Shown here: piece by piece, positions 43,459 through 51,324 of the stretch
How positions within the stretch are numbered: position 1 is the stretch's first letter
Layout of the letters: every line of letters begins with the position of its first letter
NCBI GenBank assembly: GCA_964442285.1
Contig: CAYTZH010000027.1
Location: 1-64,000, forward strand
DNA length: 64,000 bases
Reading direction: 5' to 3'
Origin: CAYTZH01 sp964442285
Lineage (GTDB): Bacteria; Myxococcota_A; UBA9160; JAFDET01
Position numbers and translations under genes: made by a program
Notes under the pieces: generated by a model
Told to the model about the DNA's origin: nothing
Database searches by the model: none
The model's input: the letters and a program-made list of their open reading frames with translations, nothing else

Positions 43459-44406
43459 TCAGCGGGCCGGGCGGGTCGGCTCCCCGGTCACGTAGCCCAG
43501 CCATTCGCCGTACGCCCAGGCGCCGAGCAGGCCCACCACGGCCGGCGCCGCGCGCAGGAACGCGCCCCGGTGACGACCGCGGGCGAAGCTCTCGCGCGCG
43601 CGGCGGGCGAAGAGCACCGCCGGCAGGAGCGGCGCTGCGAGGGCGAGGGTCCAACGACGCAGCGGCGACATCTCGCGCACGCGCTTGCCCGCGTAGAGCC
43701 GCCCCCAGGCCACCCGCTCCCGCAGGCAGGTACGCAGCTGCAGCGGGTCCCGGGCCTGGCGCACCACGATCTCCGGCAGCAGCCAGAGCGACTCCCCCCG
43801 CTCGACGAGCGCGCCGTGGACCGCGGTCTCGTGGTAGGCCCCGCGCCAGACGTGGTCCACCTGGGCCAGGGCGTGCTGCTTGTACGAGACGTTCACGTCC
43901 GAGACGTAGGCCGCCGGGCCGGCCGGCAGCGGGTTCTGGTAGCGACCGAAGTCGCAGAAGTAGACGGCCCAGTTCAGGATGTGGTCGGAGGCGTTCTCGA
44001 TCGCACCGCCGATCGCCGCGTGGGGCAGCCGCTCGTGGGCCGCCACGATCCGCGCGCACCAGTCGGGGTCGGGGCGGGCGTGGTCCTCGGTCAGCGCCAC
44101 CACGGGGGCCCGCGCCCGCGCGAGCCCCGCCGCGCGGCGGCGGTCGTAGCGGAGGTGGGCCGCACCCGGGTCACCCGCGCGGGCGGCCGGGCCCTCGAGG
44201 TAGGGGAACTCCACCTCCGGATGCGCCCGCTGCCAGGCCTTCACGCCGGGCACGGAGGCATCCACCGGGACCAGCACCTCGAACGGGGGCGCGTCGCGCT
44301 GGGCGGCCAGGGCCCGCAGACACGCATCCACGTGTCGGCCTCCGCTGGTCACGGTCACCACCACCGAGAGCCGCAGGGCGGGTGCCGTCGAGACGGCGGC
44401 GGTCAT
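43459..44406 (-). CDS. glycosyltransferase family 2
   Basis: 315 aa. GT-A domain: LSVVVTVTSGGRHVDACLRAL, FEVLVPVDASVPG, VVALTEDHARPDPDW (an EDH metal-site variant of DxD), then AIGGAIEN and AYHETAVHGALVERGESLWLLPE. A C-terminal helix-rich part (about 240-310) has one or two membrane segments. Function: sugar transfer to an unknown acceptor. ATG 44406 has a TAGACT box about 38 bases upstream (44444-44449, minus strand) and no strong ribosome-binding site. Isolated, convergent with the mutase-like gene. Confidence 0.86.
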   Translation of the reverse strand: MTAAVSTAPALRLSVVVTVTSGGRHVDACLRALAAQRDAPPFEVLVPVDASVPGVKAWQRAHPEVEFPYLEGPAARAGDPGAAHLRYDRRRAAGLARARAPVVALTEDHARPDPDWCARIVAAHERLPHAAIGGAIENASDHILNWAVYFCDFGRYQNPLPAGPAAYVSDVNVSYKQHALAQVDHVWRGAYHETAVHGALVERGESLWLLPEIVVRQARDPLQLRTCLRERVAWGRLYAGKRVREMSPLRRWTLALAAPLLPAVLFARRARESFARGRHRGAFLRAAPAVVGLLGAWAYGEWLGYVTGEPTRPAR

Positions 44407-44443
44407 GGAGCGTCCAGCTGCGGACAGGGCATCGCGGCGACGC

Positions 44444-44449
44444 AGTCTA
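44444..44449 (-). promoter_or_regulatory. possible -10 box for the GT2 gene
   Basis: TAGACT on the minus strand, predicting a leader of about 31 bases before ATG 44406. It lies in the 151-base divergent gap shared with the EpsI gene. Confidence 0.28.
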
Positions 44450-44557
44450 GCGCGGACGCCGCCTTGCGGATCGGAAACGCGGTGGCCCGGGCACGACTCG
44501 ACCCATTCCCTTCGCCGCGCTACCCCGACTCCAGCGCCGGCGCCTTCGCGCCGACCC

Positions 44558-45271
44558 ATGGAGAGCATGAGCAACGCCCCGGCTGCGCCGCACTCAGCAC
44601 CGGCCCCCCGCCCTCCGGACCGTCTGGGCCTGCTGCTCCTGTCTGCCGCCATGGTGGTCGTGGGCGGCTTCGCCTGGTGGCTGCAGCTGCAGCCGGGTCT
44701 GGTGCCCGAGACGGCGGTGCTCTCCACCCTCCCCCGCGAGATCGAAGGCTGGGAGGCGGAGGACCTGCCCCTGGACGCCGCCGTCGAGTCGGTCCTGCGC
44801 GCGGACCACAACCTCCAGCGCGCCTACGTCCACGGCGCCACCGGAGACCTCATCTGGCTCTACGTGGGCTACTACGGCACCCAGCGCGGCGGGCGACCCG
44901 AGCACACGCCCCGGGGCTGCTACACGGGCGCGGGCTGGGCGATCGAGGCCTACCGGACCCTCGACGTCCGTCCGGACCTCGGACTGCGTGCCCGCGAGTT
45001 CCGGGTCCGCCGCGAGCAGGAGCACCGCCTGGTCCACTTCTGGTTCCGCTCCCACCGGCGCACCGGGATGGTGACCGGCCTGGACCAGAACCTGGACCGG
45101 CTCTGGGGCCGGCTCCTGGACGGGCGGGCCGACGGCGCCCTGGTCCGGGTCAGCACGCCGATCGACGCCGGCGGCGAGGTGCTGGCGCGTACCCGCCTCA
45201 TCGGCTTCGCAGCGGCGCTGGACCCGCTCCTCGCCGAGCGCTGGCCCGTGGAGCGGCCCGCCGGCGGCTGA
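44558..45271 (+). CDS. epsI: EpsI-domain exosortase-associated protein
   Basis: 237 aa. One N-terminal membrane helix (about 29-46), then the EpsI domain (DUF3485): LPREIEGWEAEDLPLD, LIWLYVGYYGTQRGGRPEHTPRGCYTGAGW, with the conserved His and Cys of the HxPxxC motif, and a beta-rich C-terminus. EpsI domains are found fused to, or beside, exosortases in exopolysaccharide loci; the exact role is not known. Here it is 13 kb from the exosortase-like gene, which has itself lost its active site. ATG 44558 and ATG 44567 are both possible; neither has a good ribosome-binding site. The stop lies in a short tandem repeat shared with the convergent zinc-ribbon gene. Confidence 0.85.
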   Translation: MESMSNAPAAPHSAPAPRPPDRLGLLLLSAAMVVVGGFAWWLQLQPGLVPETAVLSTLPREIEGWEAEDLPLDAAVESVLRADHNLQRAYVHGATGDLIWLYVGYYGTQRGGRPEHTPRGCYTGAGWAIEAYRTLDVRPDLGLRAREFRVRREQEHRLVHFWFRSHRRTGMVTGLDQNLDRLWGRLLDGRADGALVRVSTPIDAGGEVLARTRLIGFAAALDPLLAERWPVERPAGG

Positions 45272-45298
45272 GCCTCACCCCGAGCGGCGGAGCCTCAC
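45264..45298. repeat. duplicated 15-bp segment covering two convergent stop codons
   Basis: GCGGCTGAGCCTCAC at 45264-45278 and GCGGCGGAGCCTCAC at 45284-45298, period 20. The first holds the EpsI stop (45269-45271); the second holds the stop of the zinc-ribbon gene on the other strand (45295-45297). Confidence 0.75.
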
Positions 45299-45585
45299 TT
45301 CTTGAAGAGGTCGTCGAGGGCGCTGCGGGCCGCCTGCTTCTCGCGGCCGGCACGCCCGTCGCCGCGGCGTTCCGCCGGCGCGAAGTAGTCGCAGCGGTTG
45401 GCCCGGTCCCGCACCGACACCCGCTCCGCGCTCGACTCGCGGCACTCGTTGTAGGCGGCGGGATCGTGGTGGGCGCAGTTGTGGCAGCTGTGGAGGTCGG
45501 CGTCGCAGGAGGCGCAGGTGTCCCGGAAGCCCACCCGCTCCCCGGCGGCCAGCACGCGCTCGGCTCCGCATGCGGCACAGAACAT
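45295..45585 (-). CDS. small eight-cysteine zinc-ribbon protein
   Basis: 96 aa. Cysteines at 3, 6, 24, 27, 34, 37, 48 and 65 form CxxC pairs (FCAAC, TCASC, SCHNC) and single C48 and C65, with the phrases LHSCHNCAHHDPAAYNECRE and RANRCDYFAP. This is a widespread, uncharacterised small family in deltaproteobacteria-like genomes, probably binding two or more metal ions. A charged tail follows. ATG 45585 is chosen because the protein then begins MFCAACG, as in relatives; the frame extends upstream to 45621. Confidence 0.82.
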   Translation of the reverse strand: MFCAACGAERVLAAGERVGFRDTCASCDADLHSCHNCAHHDPAAYNECRESSAERVSVRDRANRCDYFAPAERRGDGRAGREKQAARSALDDLFKK

Positions 45586-45695
45586 GGAGCGACGGTGCGC
45601 CACGGGGCATGGGGGTGTCAAGCCGTGGGTCGGAGGGCGACTCGCCCGCGGCGATCGTGGTGCTGCCCGTGGCCCGGAGCGGTAGCCTCCCCGGG

Positions 45696-46328
45696 GTGCG
45701 CGCCTTCTTCGGTCTCGGCCGGGCCGCCGGCCTCGTCCTGCCGCTGCTGCTCGTCGCGCCGCCGGCGTCGCCGCAGCCCGCCGCGGAGCCCACCCTGGCC
45801 CATCTCGCCCTGATGTGGGCCTCCGGCGACTTCCGCGGGCCCCTCATCTGCGAGATCGACGGCGATCCGCGCCGCGGCTCGCGGCGCATCGAGATCCGGC
45901 CCCAGCGCCGGCGCGCCTACCGCCCCCAGGACGAGGTCGTCTTCCACCCGCTGCCCGAGGGCGCCCGCTGCCGCAACGAGCTGGGCGGGCCGGCCCCGCA
46001 GATCGAGGGCACCCTGCGCATCGGTCTCGACGCCCACGCACGTCCCGACACCGCGCGACGCGACTTCCAGGAGGCGCTGCGCCGCGACGGGGGCTTCGCC
46101 TTCGAGGTGACCGCCGGCACGCTCACCATCCGCGACGCCGGGGAGGCCGAGCCGCGCACCCTGCGCCTGCGCGGGGCGAACGCCCACCTCCGTCAGCTGC
46201 GGCGCGGCAGTGCCGGGGGACAGCTCCTCGCCGAGTACCGGGACCTGCCGAAGCGCGAGCTGCGTATCGAGGCGCGGGACGGGACCGAGCTGGTCTTCCA
46301 CCTGGTCCAGCTCCCGCCCTCACGGTGA
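45696..46328 (+). CDS. predicted periplasmic protein of unknown function
   Basis: 210 aa from GTG 45696. A hydrophobic signal-like segment (AAGLVLPLLLVAPPASPQPA) with a likely cleavage site is followed by an acidic/arginine-rich mature domain holding two cysteines (LICEID and ARCRNE) that could form a disulfide. No family recognised. The frame is open further upstream (from 45570), but that part overlaps the divergent zinc-ribbon start and looks non-coding. It is followed after 15 bases by the kinase-like gene. Confidence 0.62.
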   Translation: MRAFFGLGRAAGLVLPLLLVAPPASPQPAAEPTLAHLALMWASGDFRGPLICEIDGDPRRGSRRIEIRPQRRRAYRPQDEVVFHPLPEGARCRNELGGPAPQIEGTLRIGLDAHARPDTARRDFQEALRRDGGFAFEVTAGTLTIRDAGEAEPRTLRLRGANAHLRQLRRGSAGGQLLAEYRDLPKRELRIEARDGTELVFHLVQLPPSR

Positions 46329-46343
46329 GCGCGTGACCGAGCG

Positions 46344-47636
46344 ATGAGCGCCCGGGGCCAGGGCGACGGCACCACGCGGCGCCAGGGCGACGGCACCACC
46401 CGGCGCTGGGGCGACGCCGCGGCCCGGGAACGCATCGAGGCGGCGCTCGAGGCCGTGGCCGCGGGGCGGGCCCGCCGCCTCAAGCAGGGTCGGCGCAAAG
46501 CCCTCTACGCCCTCGACCTGGCCGGGGAGGGCCGCGTCGACCACCTGCTGAAGCACAACCGCTACACGGGTCTCGAGAGCTGGCTCCGTCGCCTGCGGGG
46601 CTCCAAGTCCCGTCGCGAGTGGTACTGCGCGCGGGACCTGGCCGCGCGGGGCGCGCCGGTCGCAGTCCCCGCCGCCGCCCTCGAGCGGCGCCGGGGCGGT
46701 GCCATCCGCGACTGCTACCTGCTGATCGACCCCCTGGCCGACGCCGAGGACCTGCGGGCCCGCTGGCGTTCCGGCGGCGCGGCGGCGGAGCGCCGCGCGC
46801 TGTGCGCCGCGTTCGGGGCCGCGGCCGGGCGGGTCCACGATGCCGGTCTCCTGCAGGACGACTTCGCCCCGAACAACTTCCTGGTGCGCGGGCGGACGAA
46901 GCCCGAGGTGGTGGCCATCGACTTCGAGCGCGCGGGGATCGGCCCCGGGCCGGCCCCCGATACCGACCGCCTGGCGGCCCTGGCCAAGCTGAACCGCCGC
47001 CTGTCCGCCGACGTGAGCTGCGCCCACCGCCTGCGCTTCCTGCTCGCCTATGCCGACGGCGATCGCGCAGCGGCCCGCCGCTGGTGGGCCCGCGTCTCGG
47101 CCGCGGCACCGGAGCAGAGCCGCCGCGACGCCCGGCGCTGGCGGCGCGTCCTCACCCGGGACGGGCGCCGCTTCCACCGGGTGGTGTCGACTGTCTGGCA
47201 GGGCTTCGCCCGCCGCGACGCCGAGCTCGCAGCCCTGGCGACGGCGGCCACGAGCGCGGCGCCCACGGGCCTGACCGCGTCCGAGGGGTGCTGGGTGCTG
47301 GGGATTCCGGTGCCCGACGGAACGATGGGCCCGACGGTCTGGACCCACGCCAACCTGCTCTTCGAGCGCGACCTGGCCCCCCGTCCCCTGGCCTGGCTCG
47401 AGGCCGGCGACCGCGGATGCCTGCTGTGGAGCCGGGCCGACGCGGCGCCAGCCGGGGCTTCCGACGCCCCGGACGTGCGGGCCGCCCTCGCCGTGCTCCG
47501 ACGCCGCCTGGCCGGCCACGGCGAGCTCGTGCGGCCGCCGGAGGCGGGCGAGGTGCTGGTCTCGCGCGAGCGGGGCACCCTGCGCGCGCGCCTTCTCGAC
47601 CCGCGCCTCTGGCATCCCCCGAGCCGGAGGGCCTAG
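46344..47636 (+). CDS. WaaP/InaA-type lipopolysaccharide-kinase-like protein
   Basis: 430 aa. A protein-kinase-like fold of the LPS sugar kinases: ATP-lysine candidate in DHLLKHNRY (near 70), catalytic loop VHDAGLLQDDFAPNNFLV (about 163-180; D..N pattern) and the metal loop VVAIDFERAG (near 193). It would phosphorylate a sugar or lipid-linked glycan. The N-terminus begins with two 8-residue repeats (RQGDGTTR) encoded by 24-bp DNA repeats at 46358-46399, which look like a local duplication and not part of the fold; the true start could be further inside. The C-terminal ~170 residues are not kinase-like and not recognised. Stop overlaps the convergent GT2 by four bases. Confidence 0.78.
   Translation: MSARGQGDGTTRRQGDGTTRRWGDAAARERIEAALEAVAAGRARRLKQGRRKALYALDLAGEGRVDHLLKHNRYTGLESWLRRLRGSKSRREWYCARDLAARGAPVAVPAAALERRRGGAIRDCYLLIDPLADAEDLRARWRSGGAAAERRALCAAFGAAAGRVHDAGLLQDDFAPNNFLVRGRTKPEVVAIDFERAGIGPGPAPDTDRLAALAKLNRRLSADVSCAHRLRFLLAYADGDRAAARRWWARVSAAAPEQSRRDARRWRRVLTRDGRRFHRVVSTVWQGFARRDAELAALATAATSAAPTGLTASEGCWVLGIPVPDGTMGPTVWTHANLLFERDLAPRPLAWLEAGDRGCLLWSRADAAPAGASDAPDVRAALAVLRRRLAGHGELVRPPEAGEVLVSRERGTLRARLLDPRLWHPPSRRA
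46358..46399. repeat. 24-bp direct repeat in the WaaP-like gene
   Basis: CCAGGGCGACGGCACCAC occurs at 46358-46375 and 46382-46399, period 24, keeping frame and adding eight residues. Confidence 0.8.
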
Positions 47637-48619
47637 GGGCGGAGTCGGTGCTCGAGCCAGCAGTACGCGTAGGCGGCGCCGGCGTAGACGTAGTAGGCCT
47701 GGTGGTAGAGCAGCGCCGCCAGGGCGAAGGGTGTCCCTCGGCGGCGGCGGAAGAGGGCGAAGAGCGGCCGGTTCAGCGCCACGGCCACGGCGAAGAGGGC
47801 CGGCGGAAGCCAGACGGGTGCGGCGCCCAGCAGCGCCGCCAGCAGCGCCAGCCAGAAGCCCGCCGCCAGCGCGGCGCGACTCCGCTCGCTGCCTCCCACG
47901 TTCAGGTCCGCCGACGCGTTGCTGCGCGTCAGCAGCAGCCGCGCCCAGGGAACGGCGCGGCGGAAGACGTCGGTGCGGACCACCTCCGCCAGGCTCCAGC
48001 GCTTGAGGTGGGTGCCCCGGATGCTCGGGTCGAGCAGGATGCGGCCGCCGGCCGCGCGCAGGCGGTAGCCGAGCTCGATGTCCTCGATGCTCGGGCGGTC
48101 GAAGAGCGCCGTGTCGAAGCCCCCTGCGTCCAGGAAGGCATTGCGCCGCACCGCCCCGCAGCCGGACCAGAACGTCGTCGCCTCACCGGGATGGCTCGAG
48201 TGGGTGAAGTGATGCCTGAGGTTCATGTACTGGCTGAAGAAGCCGGGCTCCGGCGGCGCGTCGTCGTAGCTGCCGAAGACCGCTACCACGCCGGGCTCGG
48301 CCAGGACCGACCGGGCGCGGGCCGGGGCGTCGGCGTGGATCACCACGTCGGCGTCCACCAGCAGCACCGCCTCCCCCCGCACCTCGGCGATGGCCAGGTT
48401 GCGGGCGGCCCCGGGGCCGAGCCTCCCGCCGCTCGGAATCACGCGCGCGCCGAGCGCGCGCGCGTACTCCCCCGAGCCGTCGCTCGATCCGTCGTCCACC
48501 ACCACCACCTCCTCCAGCTCCCGGCCCACCGCGGCCAGCAGCGGCGGCAGGCTCTGCTCCAGGTAGTGGCGTCCGTCGAAGACCGGCACGACGGCGCTGA
48601 GCGTGGGGGCGTCTGCCAT
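47633..48619 (-). CDS. glycosyltransferase family 2
   Basis: 328 aa. GT-A domain: LSAVVPVFDGRHYLEQSL, VVVDDGSSDGSGEYARAL, GPGAARNLAIAEVRGEAVLLVDADV (DAD), FWSGCGAVRRNAFLDAGGFDTAL and EDIELGYRL. Two or three C-terminal membrane helices (about 245-320). Resembles mycofactocin- or exopolysaccharide-type GT2 enzymes; acceptor unknown. TATCCT ends eight bases before ATG 48619, consistent with a leaderless mRNA. Confidence 0.88.
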   Translation of the reverse strand: MADAPTLSAVVPVFDGRHYLEQSLPPLLAAVGRELEEVVVVDDGSSDGSGEYARALGARVIPSGGRLGPGAARNLAIAEVRGEAVLLVDADVVIHADAPARARSVLAEPGVVAVFGSYDDAPPEPGFFSQYMNLRHHFTHSSHPGEATTFWSGCGAVRRNAFLDAGGFDTALFDRPSIEDIELGYRLRAAGGRILLDPSIRGTHLKRWSLAEVVRTDVFRRAVPWARLLLTRSNASADLNVGGSERSRAALAAGFWLALLAALLGAAPVWLPPALFAVAVALNRPLFALFRRRRGTPFALAALLYHQAYYVYAGAAYAYCWLEHRLRP

Positions 48620-48627
48620 GGCGGCGC

Positions 48628-48633
48628 AGGATA
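48628..48633 (-). promoter_or_regulatory. -10 box of a probable leaderless GT2 promoter
   Basis: TATCCT on the minus strand with eight bases to ATG 48619; no ribosome-binding site in between, no clear -35. Confidence 0.45.
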
Positions 48634-48677
48634 GGAGAAGCGAGCCCCGCCGGCGGCCCCGCGCCCCCCAGGGCGGC

Positions 48678-49010
48678 TCATGCGGCCCCGCGGTGGCCGA
48701 GGCGCACGCGCGGGACGAGCTCCGTGAGGGCCTCGAGGTGCTTGCGCACGGCCGGACCGTCGCGGTCGGCGCAGGCGTCGATCACCTGCACGCTGAGCGC
48801 GACCAGGGCCGGGTAGCCGCAGCGCTCGGCGGCTCCCCGAAGCTCCCGGGCGGCCCGCGTCACCCGTTCCAGGTCCCGGGCCTGCTCGGCATCCTGGAGC
48901 TCGTCCAGGTGCTCGCCCAGGGCGACCACGAACCGGTCCAGGGCCTCGCGGGCGTCCGGGTCGGATTCGAGCACCGACCGCACGGGCTCGCTCTTGCGCA
49001 GGCCACTCAT
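48678..49010 (-). CDS. HPt-like helical protein without the phosphorylatable histidine
   Basis: 110 aa, nearly all helical. The run FVVALGEHLDELQDAEQARDLERVTRAARELRGAAERCGYPALVALS matches the histidine-phosphotransfer four-helix bundle, in which AHxLKGxA carries the active His. Here that position is Arg 55 (AARELRGAA), so phosphotransfer should not occur. It may bind a receiver domain without passing phosphate. There is no histidine kinase nearby. GATAGT ends eight bases before ATG 49010. The assignment rests on pattern and length only. Confidence 0.6.
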   Translation of the reverse strand: MSGLRKSEPVRSVLESDPDAREALDRFVVALGEHLDELQDAEQARDLERVTRAARELRGAAERCGYPALVALSVQVIDACADRDGPAVRKHLEALTELVPRVRLGHRGAA

Positions 49011-49018
49011 CGCTTCGG

Positions 49019-49024
49019 ACTATC
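49019..49024 (-). promoter_or_regulatory. -10 box of a probable leaderless HPt-like gene promoter
   Basis: GATAGT on the minus strand, eight bases before ATG 49010. It is the fifth case of this exact spacing in the window. Confidence 0.42.
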
Positions 49025-49084
49025 GGCAGTCGCGGGCCGCGGCTGGATGGGCGCGACGCGCGGCCGGAGGGGAGGCGCCGCCGC

Positions 49085-49810
49085 CTACTGGCCGCGGAGG
49101 GCCCGCAGTGCCGCGCGCAGGGCCAGCCAGCCCCGGAAGGACGCGGCGCCGAAGCGGGCCGCGAGCCAAGGCGCACGCAGATAGTAGGCGTCGAGCCGCG
49201 GAATCCGGACGGGATCCGCGATGCGCGCGGGAAGCGCGGCCATCCGCGTGGTCACGGCGAAGCGGAACCGCGCCGAGACCCGCTCCGCCACCCGCGCGTC
49301 GAGGTAGCCGTACGGGTACGCGAACAGCGCGGGCCGACGCCCGAGGCGCTGCTCCAGGGTCTCGGCACAGCCCTCCAGCTCGCCGTCGAGGGCGCTGTCG
49401 GGCAGCGTCCGCAGGTCCGGATGGCTCACCGTGTGGGCCTCGATCGCCCAGCCGGAGGCCGCCAGCGCCTCTACCCCCGCCCAGTCGAGCAGCGGGAAGC
49501 GCGGCGCCCAGTCCGGCTGGCTCGGCCAGCGGTTGTCCCGCCCCACGTAGCCCGTGGTCAGGAAGAGCGTGGCGGGCACCCCGAGGCTGGCGAGCACGGG
49601 CCGCGCGGCCTCCGCCAGCGAGGCGAAGCCGTCATCGAAGGTGAGCGCCACCCGGTCGTCGTCGGCGGGGTCCTCGAGCAGCGCGGCCAGCGACACCACC
49701 CGGTGACCGCTGGCCAGGATCCCCTCCACGAGCCGGCGGAAGACCGCCGGCGCGGTGGAGAGCACCGAGCCCGAGTCGTCCACCCCGTGGAAGGCGAGGA
49801 CGGCCCTCAC
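49085..49810 (-). CDS. polysaccharide deacetylase (NodB family)
   Basis: 241 aa, compact. Motifs: AVLAFHGVDD at the start, VALTFDDGFASL (TFDD), and IEAHTVSHPDLRTL (metal His pair), then FAYPYGYLD. No signal peptide. Predicted glycan or peptidoglycan-type deacetylase. GTG 49810 overlaps the GT4 stop (GTGA): last gene of the operon flavoprotein, small membrane protein, GT4, deacetylase. Confidence 0.88.
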   Translation of the reverse strand: MRAVLAFHGVDDSGSVLSTAPAVFRRLVEGILASGHRVVSLAALLEDPADDDRVALTFDDGFASLAEAARPVLASLGVPATLFLTTGYVGRDNRWPSQPDWAPRFPLLDWAGVEALAASGWAIEAHTVSHPDLRTLPDSALDGELEGCAETLEQRLGRRPALFAYPYGYLDARVAERVSARFRFAVTTRMAALPARIADPVRIPRLDAYYLRAPWLAARFGAASFRGWLALRAALRALRGQ

Positions 49811-50997
49811 CCGCGGCCCAGGGCCCGCCGGAAGCATGCCTCGGCCAGGGCCGCGCCGCGGTCCCAGGTGAAGCGCTCGGCGCGGTCCAGGGCGGCGGCG
49901 GCCAGCCGCTCCCGGAGGGCGTCGTCCTCCAGCACCCGGGCGATCGCCGCGGCGATCGCCTCCGGCTCGCGGGGATCGAACAGGAGACCGGCCTGCCCCA
50001 CTACCTCCGGCAGGCTCCCGCGGTCGCTGGCCAGGACCGGGACGCCGCAGGCCATGGCCTCGAGGGCGGGCAGCCCGAATCCCTCCCAGAGCGAGGGCAG
50101 CACGAAGGCGGTGGCACCGTTGTAGAGCGCCACCAGCGCCTCGTCCGAGACGTAGCCCGTGAAGACGGCGCGCTTGTCGAGCTCCGGGTGGCGCGCGACG
50201 AAGTCGCGCAGCTCCGCGACGTTGTCGTGGAAGCCGCGCCCGCTGGTGTCGCCGACGATGGCGAGCCGGAAGTCGTCGAAGCGCGCCACCAGGGAGCGCG
50301 CCGCCCGCAGCAGGCCCATCAGGTTCTTGTGGGGGTTCAGCCCGCCCACGTAGACCGCGTAGCGCAGGGGCTCGCCGAGCCCGTAGCGGGCGCGGACCTC
50401 GTCGACGGCGGCCCGATCCGGGAGGCGGTGGAAGCGGGGATCGGCGGCCTCGCTGACCACGTCGATCCGCGCCCGGTCCACCCCCAGGACCTCGACCAGG
50501 TCGCGCGCCGAGGCCTCGGAGACGGTCATGATCCGGGTGGCCTGGCGCCGGGCCAGGGTCACCTTGGCGCGCCAGAGCCAGCGGTTCCGGCGCGTCGGGA
50601 AGACGAGCTCCGGGAACCGCTCGGGGATCGTGTCGTGGAAGGCAACCACGCACGGGGCGCGGCGGGGCACCGGGTAGTAGGAGTAGACGGCCGGGAAGAA
50701 GAGCAGGTCCCAGGGCACCCGGGCGACGGCCCGGCCCAGGGCCCACATGTCGGCCGGGGAGCGCGACCCGCTCCCGACCGCGGACTCGGTGACCGCCCGC
50801 CGCGTTTGCACACACTGGATCGCCACGCCGTCGGGCAGCCCGCCGTCTCCCCCCTCCCGGTCCGTGAAGAGCACGTAGCGGAAGCCGGCGTCCCGCCGGG
50901 CGAGCGCCCGCACCATCTCGCGGGTGAAGCGGCCGAAGCCGCGCTCGTTCCACCAGCAGGTGGCGTCGACCCCCACGGTGACGGTCGCGTCGGACAC
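49807..50997 (-). CDS. glycosyltransferase family 4
   Basis: 396 aa GT-B enzyme, mannosyltransferase-like: GVDATCWWNERGFGRFTREMVRAL, VVAFHDTIPERFPEL, IMTVSEASARDLV, then GGLNPHKNLMGLLRA, FTGYVSDEALVALYNGATAFVLPSLWEGFGLPALEAMACG with E(x7)E. GTG 50997 (VSDATVTVG) is chosen over the longer frame because it starts five bases after the preceding stop. It probably extends the glycan handled by the operon. Confidence 0.91.
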   Translation of the reverse strand: MSDATVTVGVDATCWWNERGFGRFTREMVRALARRDAGFRYVLFTDREGGDGGLPDGVAIQCVQTRRAVTESAVGSGSRSPADMWALGRAVARVPWDLLFFPAVYSYYPVPRRAPCVVAFHDTIPERFPELVFPTRRNRWLWRAKVTLARRQATRIMTVSEASARDLVEVLGVDRARIDVVSEAADPRFHRLPDRAAVDEVRARYGLGEPLRYAVYVGGLNPHKNLMGLLRAARSLVARFDDFRLAIVGDTSGRGFHDNVAELRDFVARHPELDKRAVFTGYVSDEALVALYNGATAFVLPSLWEGFGLPALEAMACGVPVLASDRGSLPEVVGQAGLLFDPREPEAIAAAIARVLEDDALRERLAAAALDRAERFTWDRGAALAEACFRRALGRG

Positions 50998-51002
50998 GCT
51001 GC

Positions 51003-51323
51003 TCAGGCCGTGTGGCGGAGGTCGACCACCCGGTTGTAGATCCAGGCCATCAGCCATCCCACGGCGGCGCCGGTGAGCGCGCCATAGAAGAAGCCGAGGA
51101 ACGCCCCGCCCCAGGTCACCGTGTAGCCGGGGAAGTAGTTGCCCAGCAGCCCCAGGTGCAGGCCCACCCGGGAGCCTCCGAGCACCAGCAGCCAGACCGT
51201 GGCCAGGAAGAGCCCGGTGCCGCCCACCATGCCGAAGACCACGGCGATGATGCTGGCGCGCAGCCGCGCCACGGCCCGGTGGATCAGCTCGAGCTCGCGC
51301 TCCTGCGGTGTCGTCGCGGTCAC
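51003..51323 (-). CDS. small membrane protein homologous to the C-terminal domain of the adjacent flavoprotein
   Basis: 106 aa with two membrane helices (about 22-50 and 68-95). Its core GLFLATVWLLVLGGSRVGLHLGLLGNYFPGYTVTWGGAFLGF aligns closely with the last ~90 residues of the flavoprotein encoded just upstream (GLFLATAVLLVRGGPLVGANLSLLAHYFLGYEVSWTGALVGF). So the same membrane domain exists here as a free protein and as a fused tail. No named family recognised. One base separates the two genes; the GT4 gene follows after five. Confidence 0.8.
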   Translation of the reverse strand: MTATTPQERELELIHRAVARLRASIIAVVFGMVGGTGLFLATVWLLVLGGSRVGLHLGLLGNYFPGYTVTWGGAFLGFFYGALTGAAVGWLMAWIYNRVVDLRHTA

Positions 51324-51324
51324 G

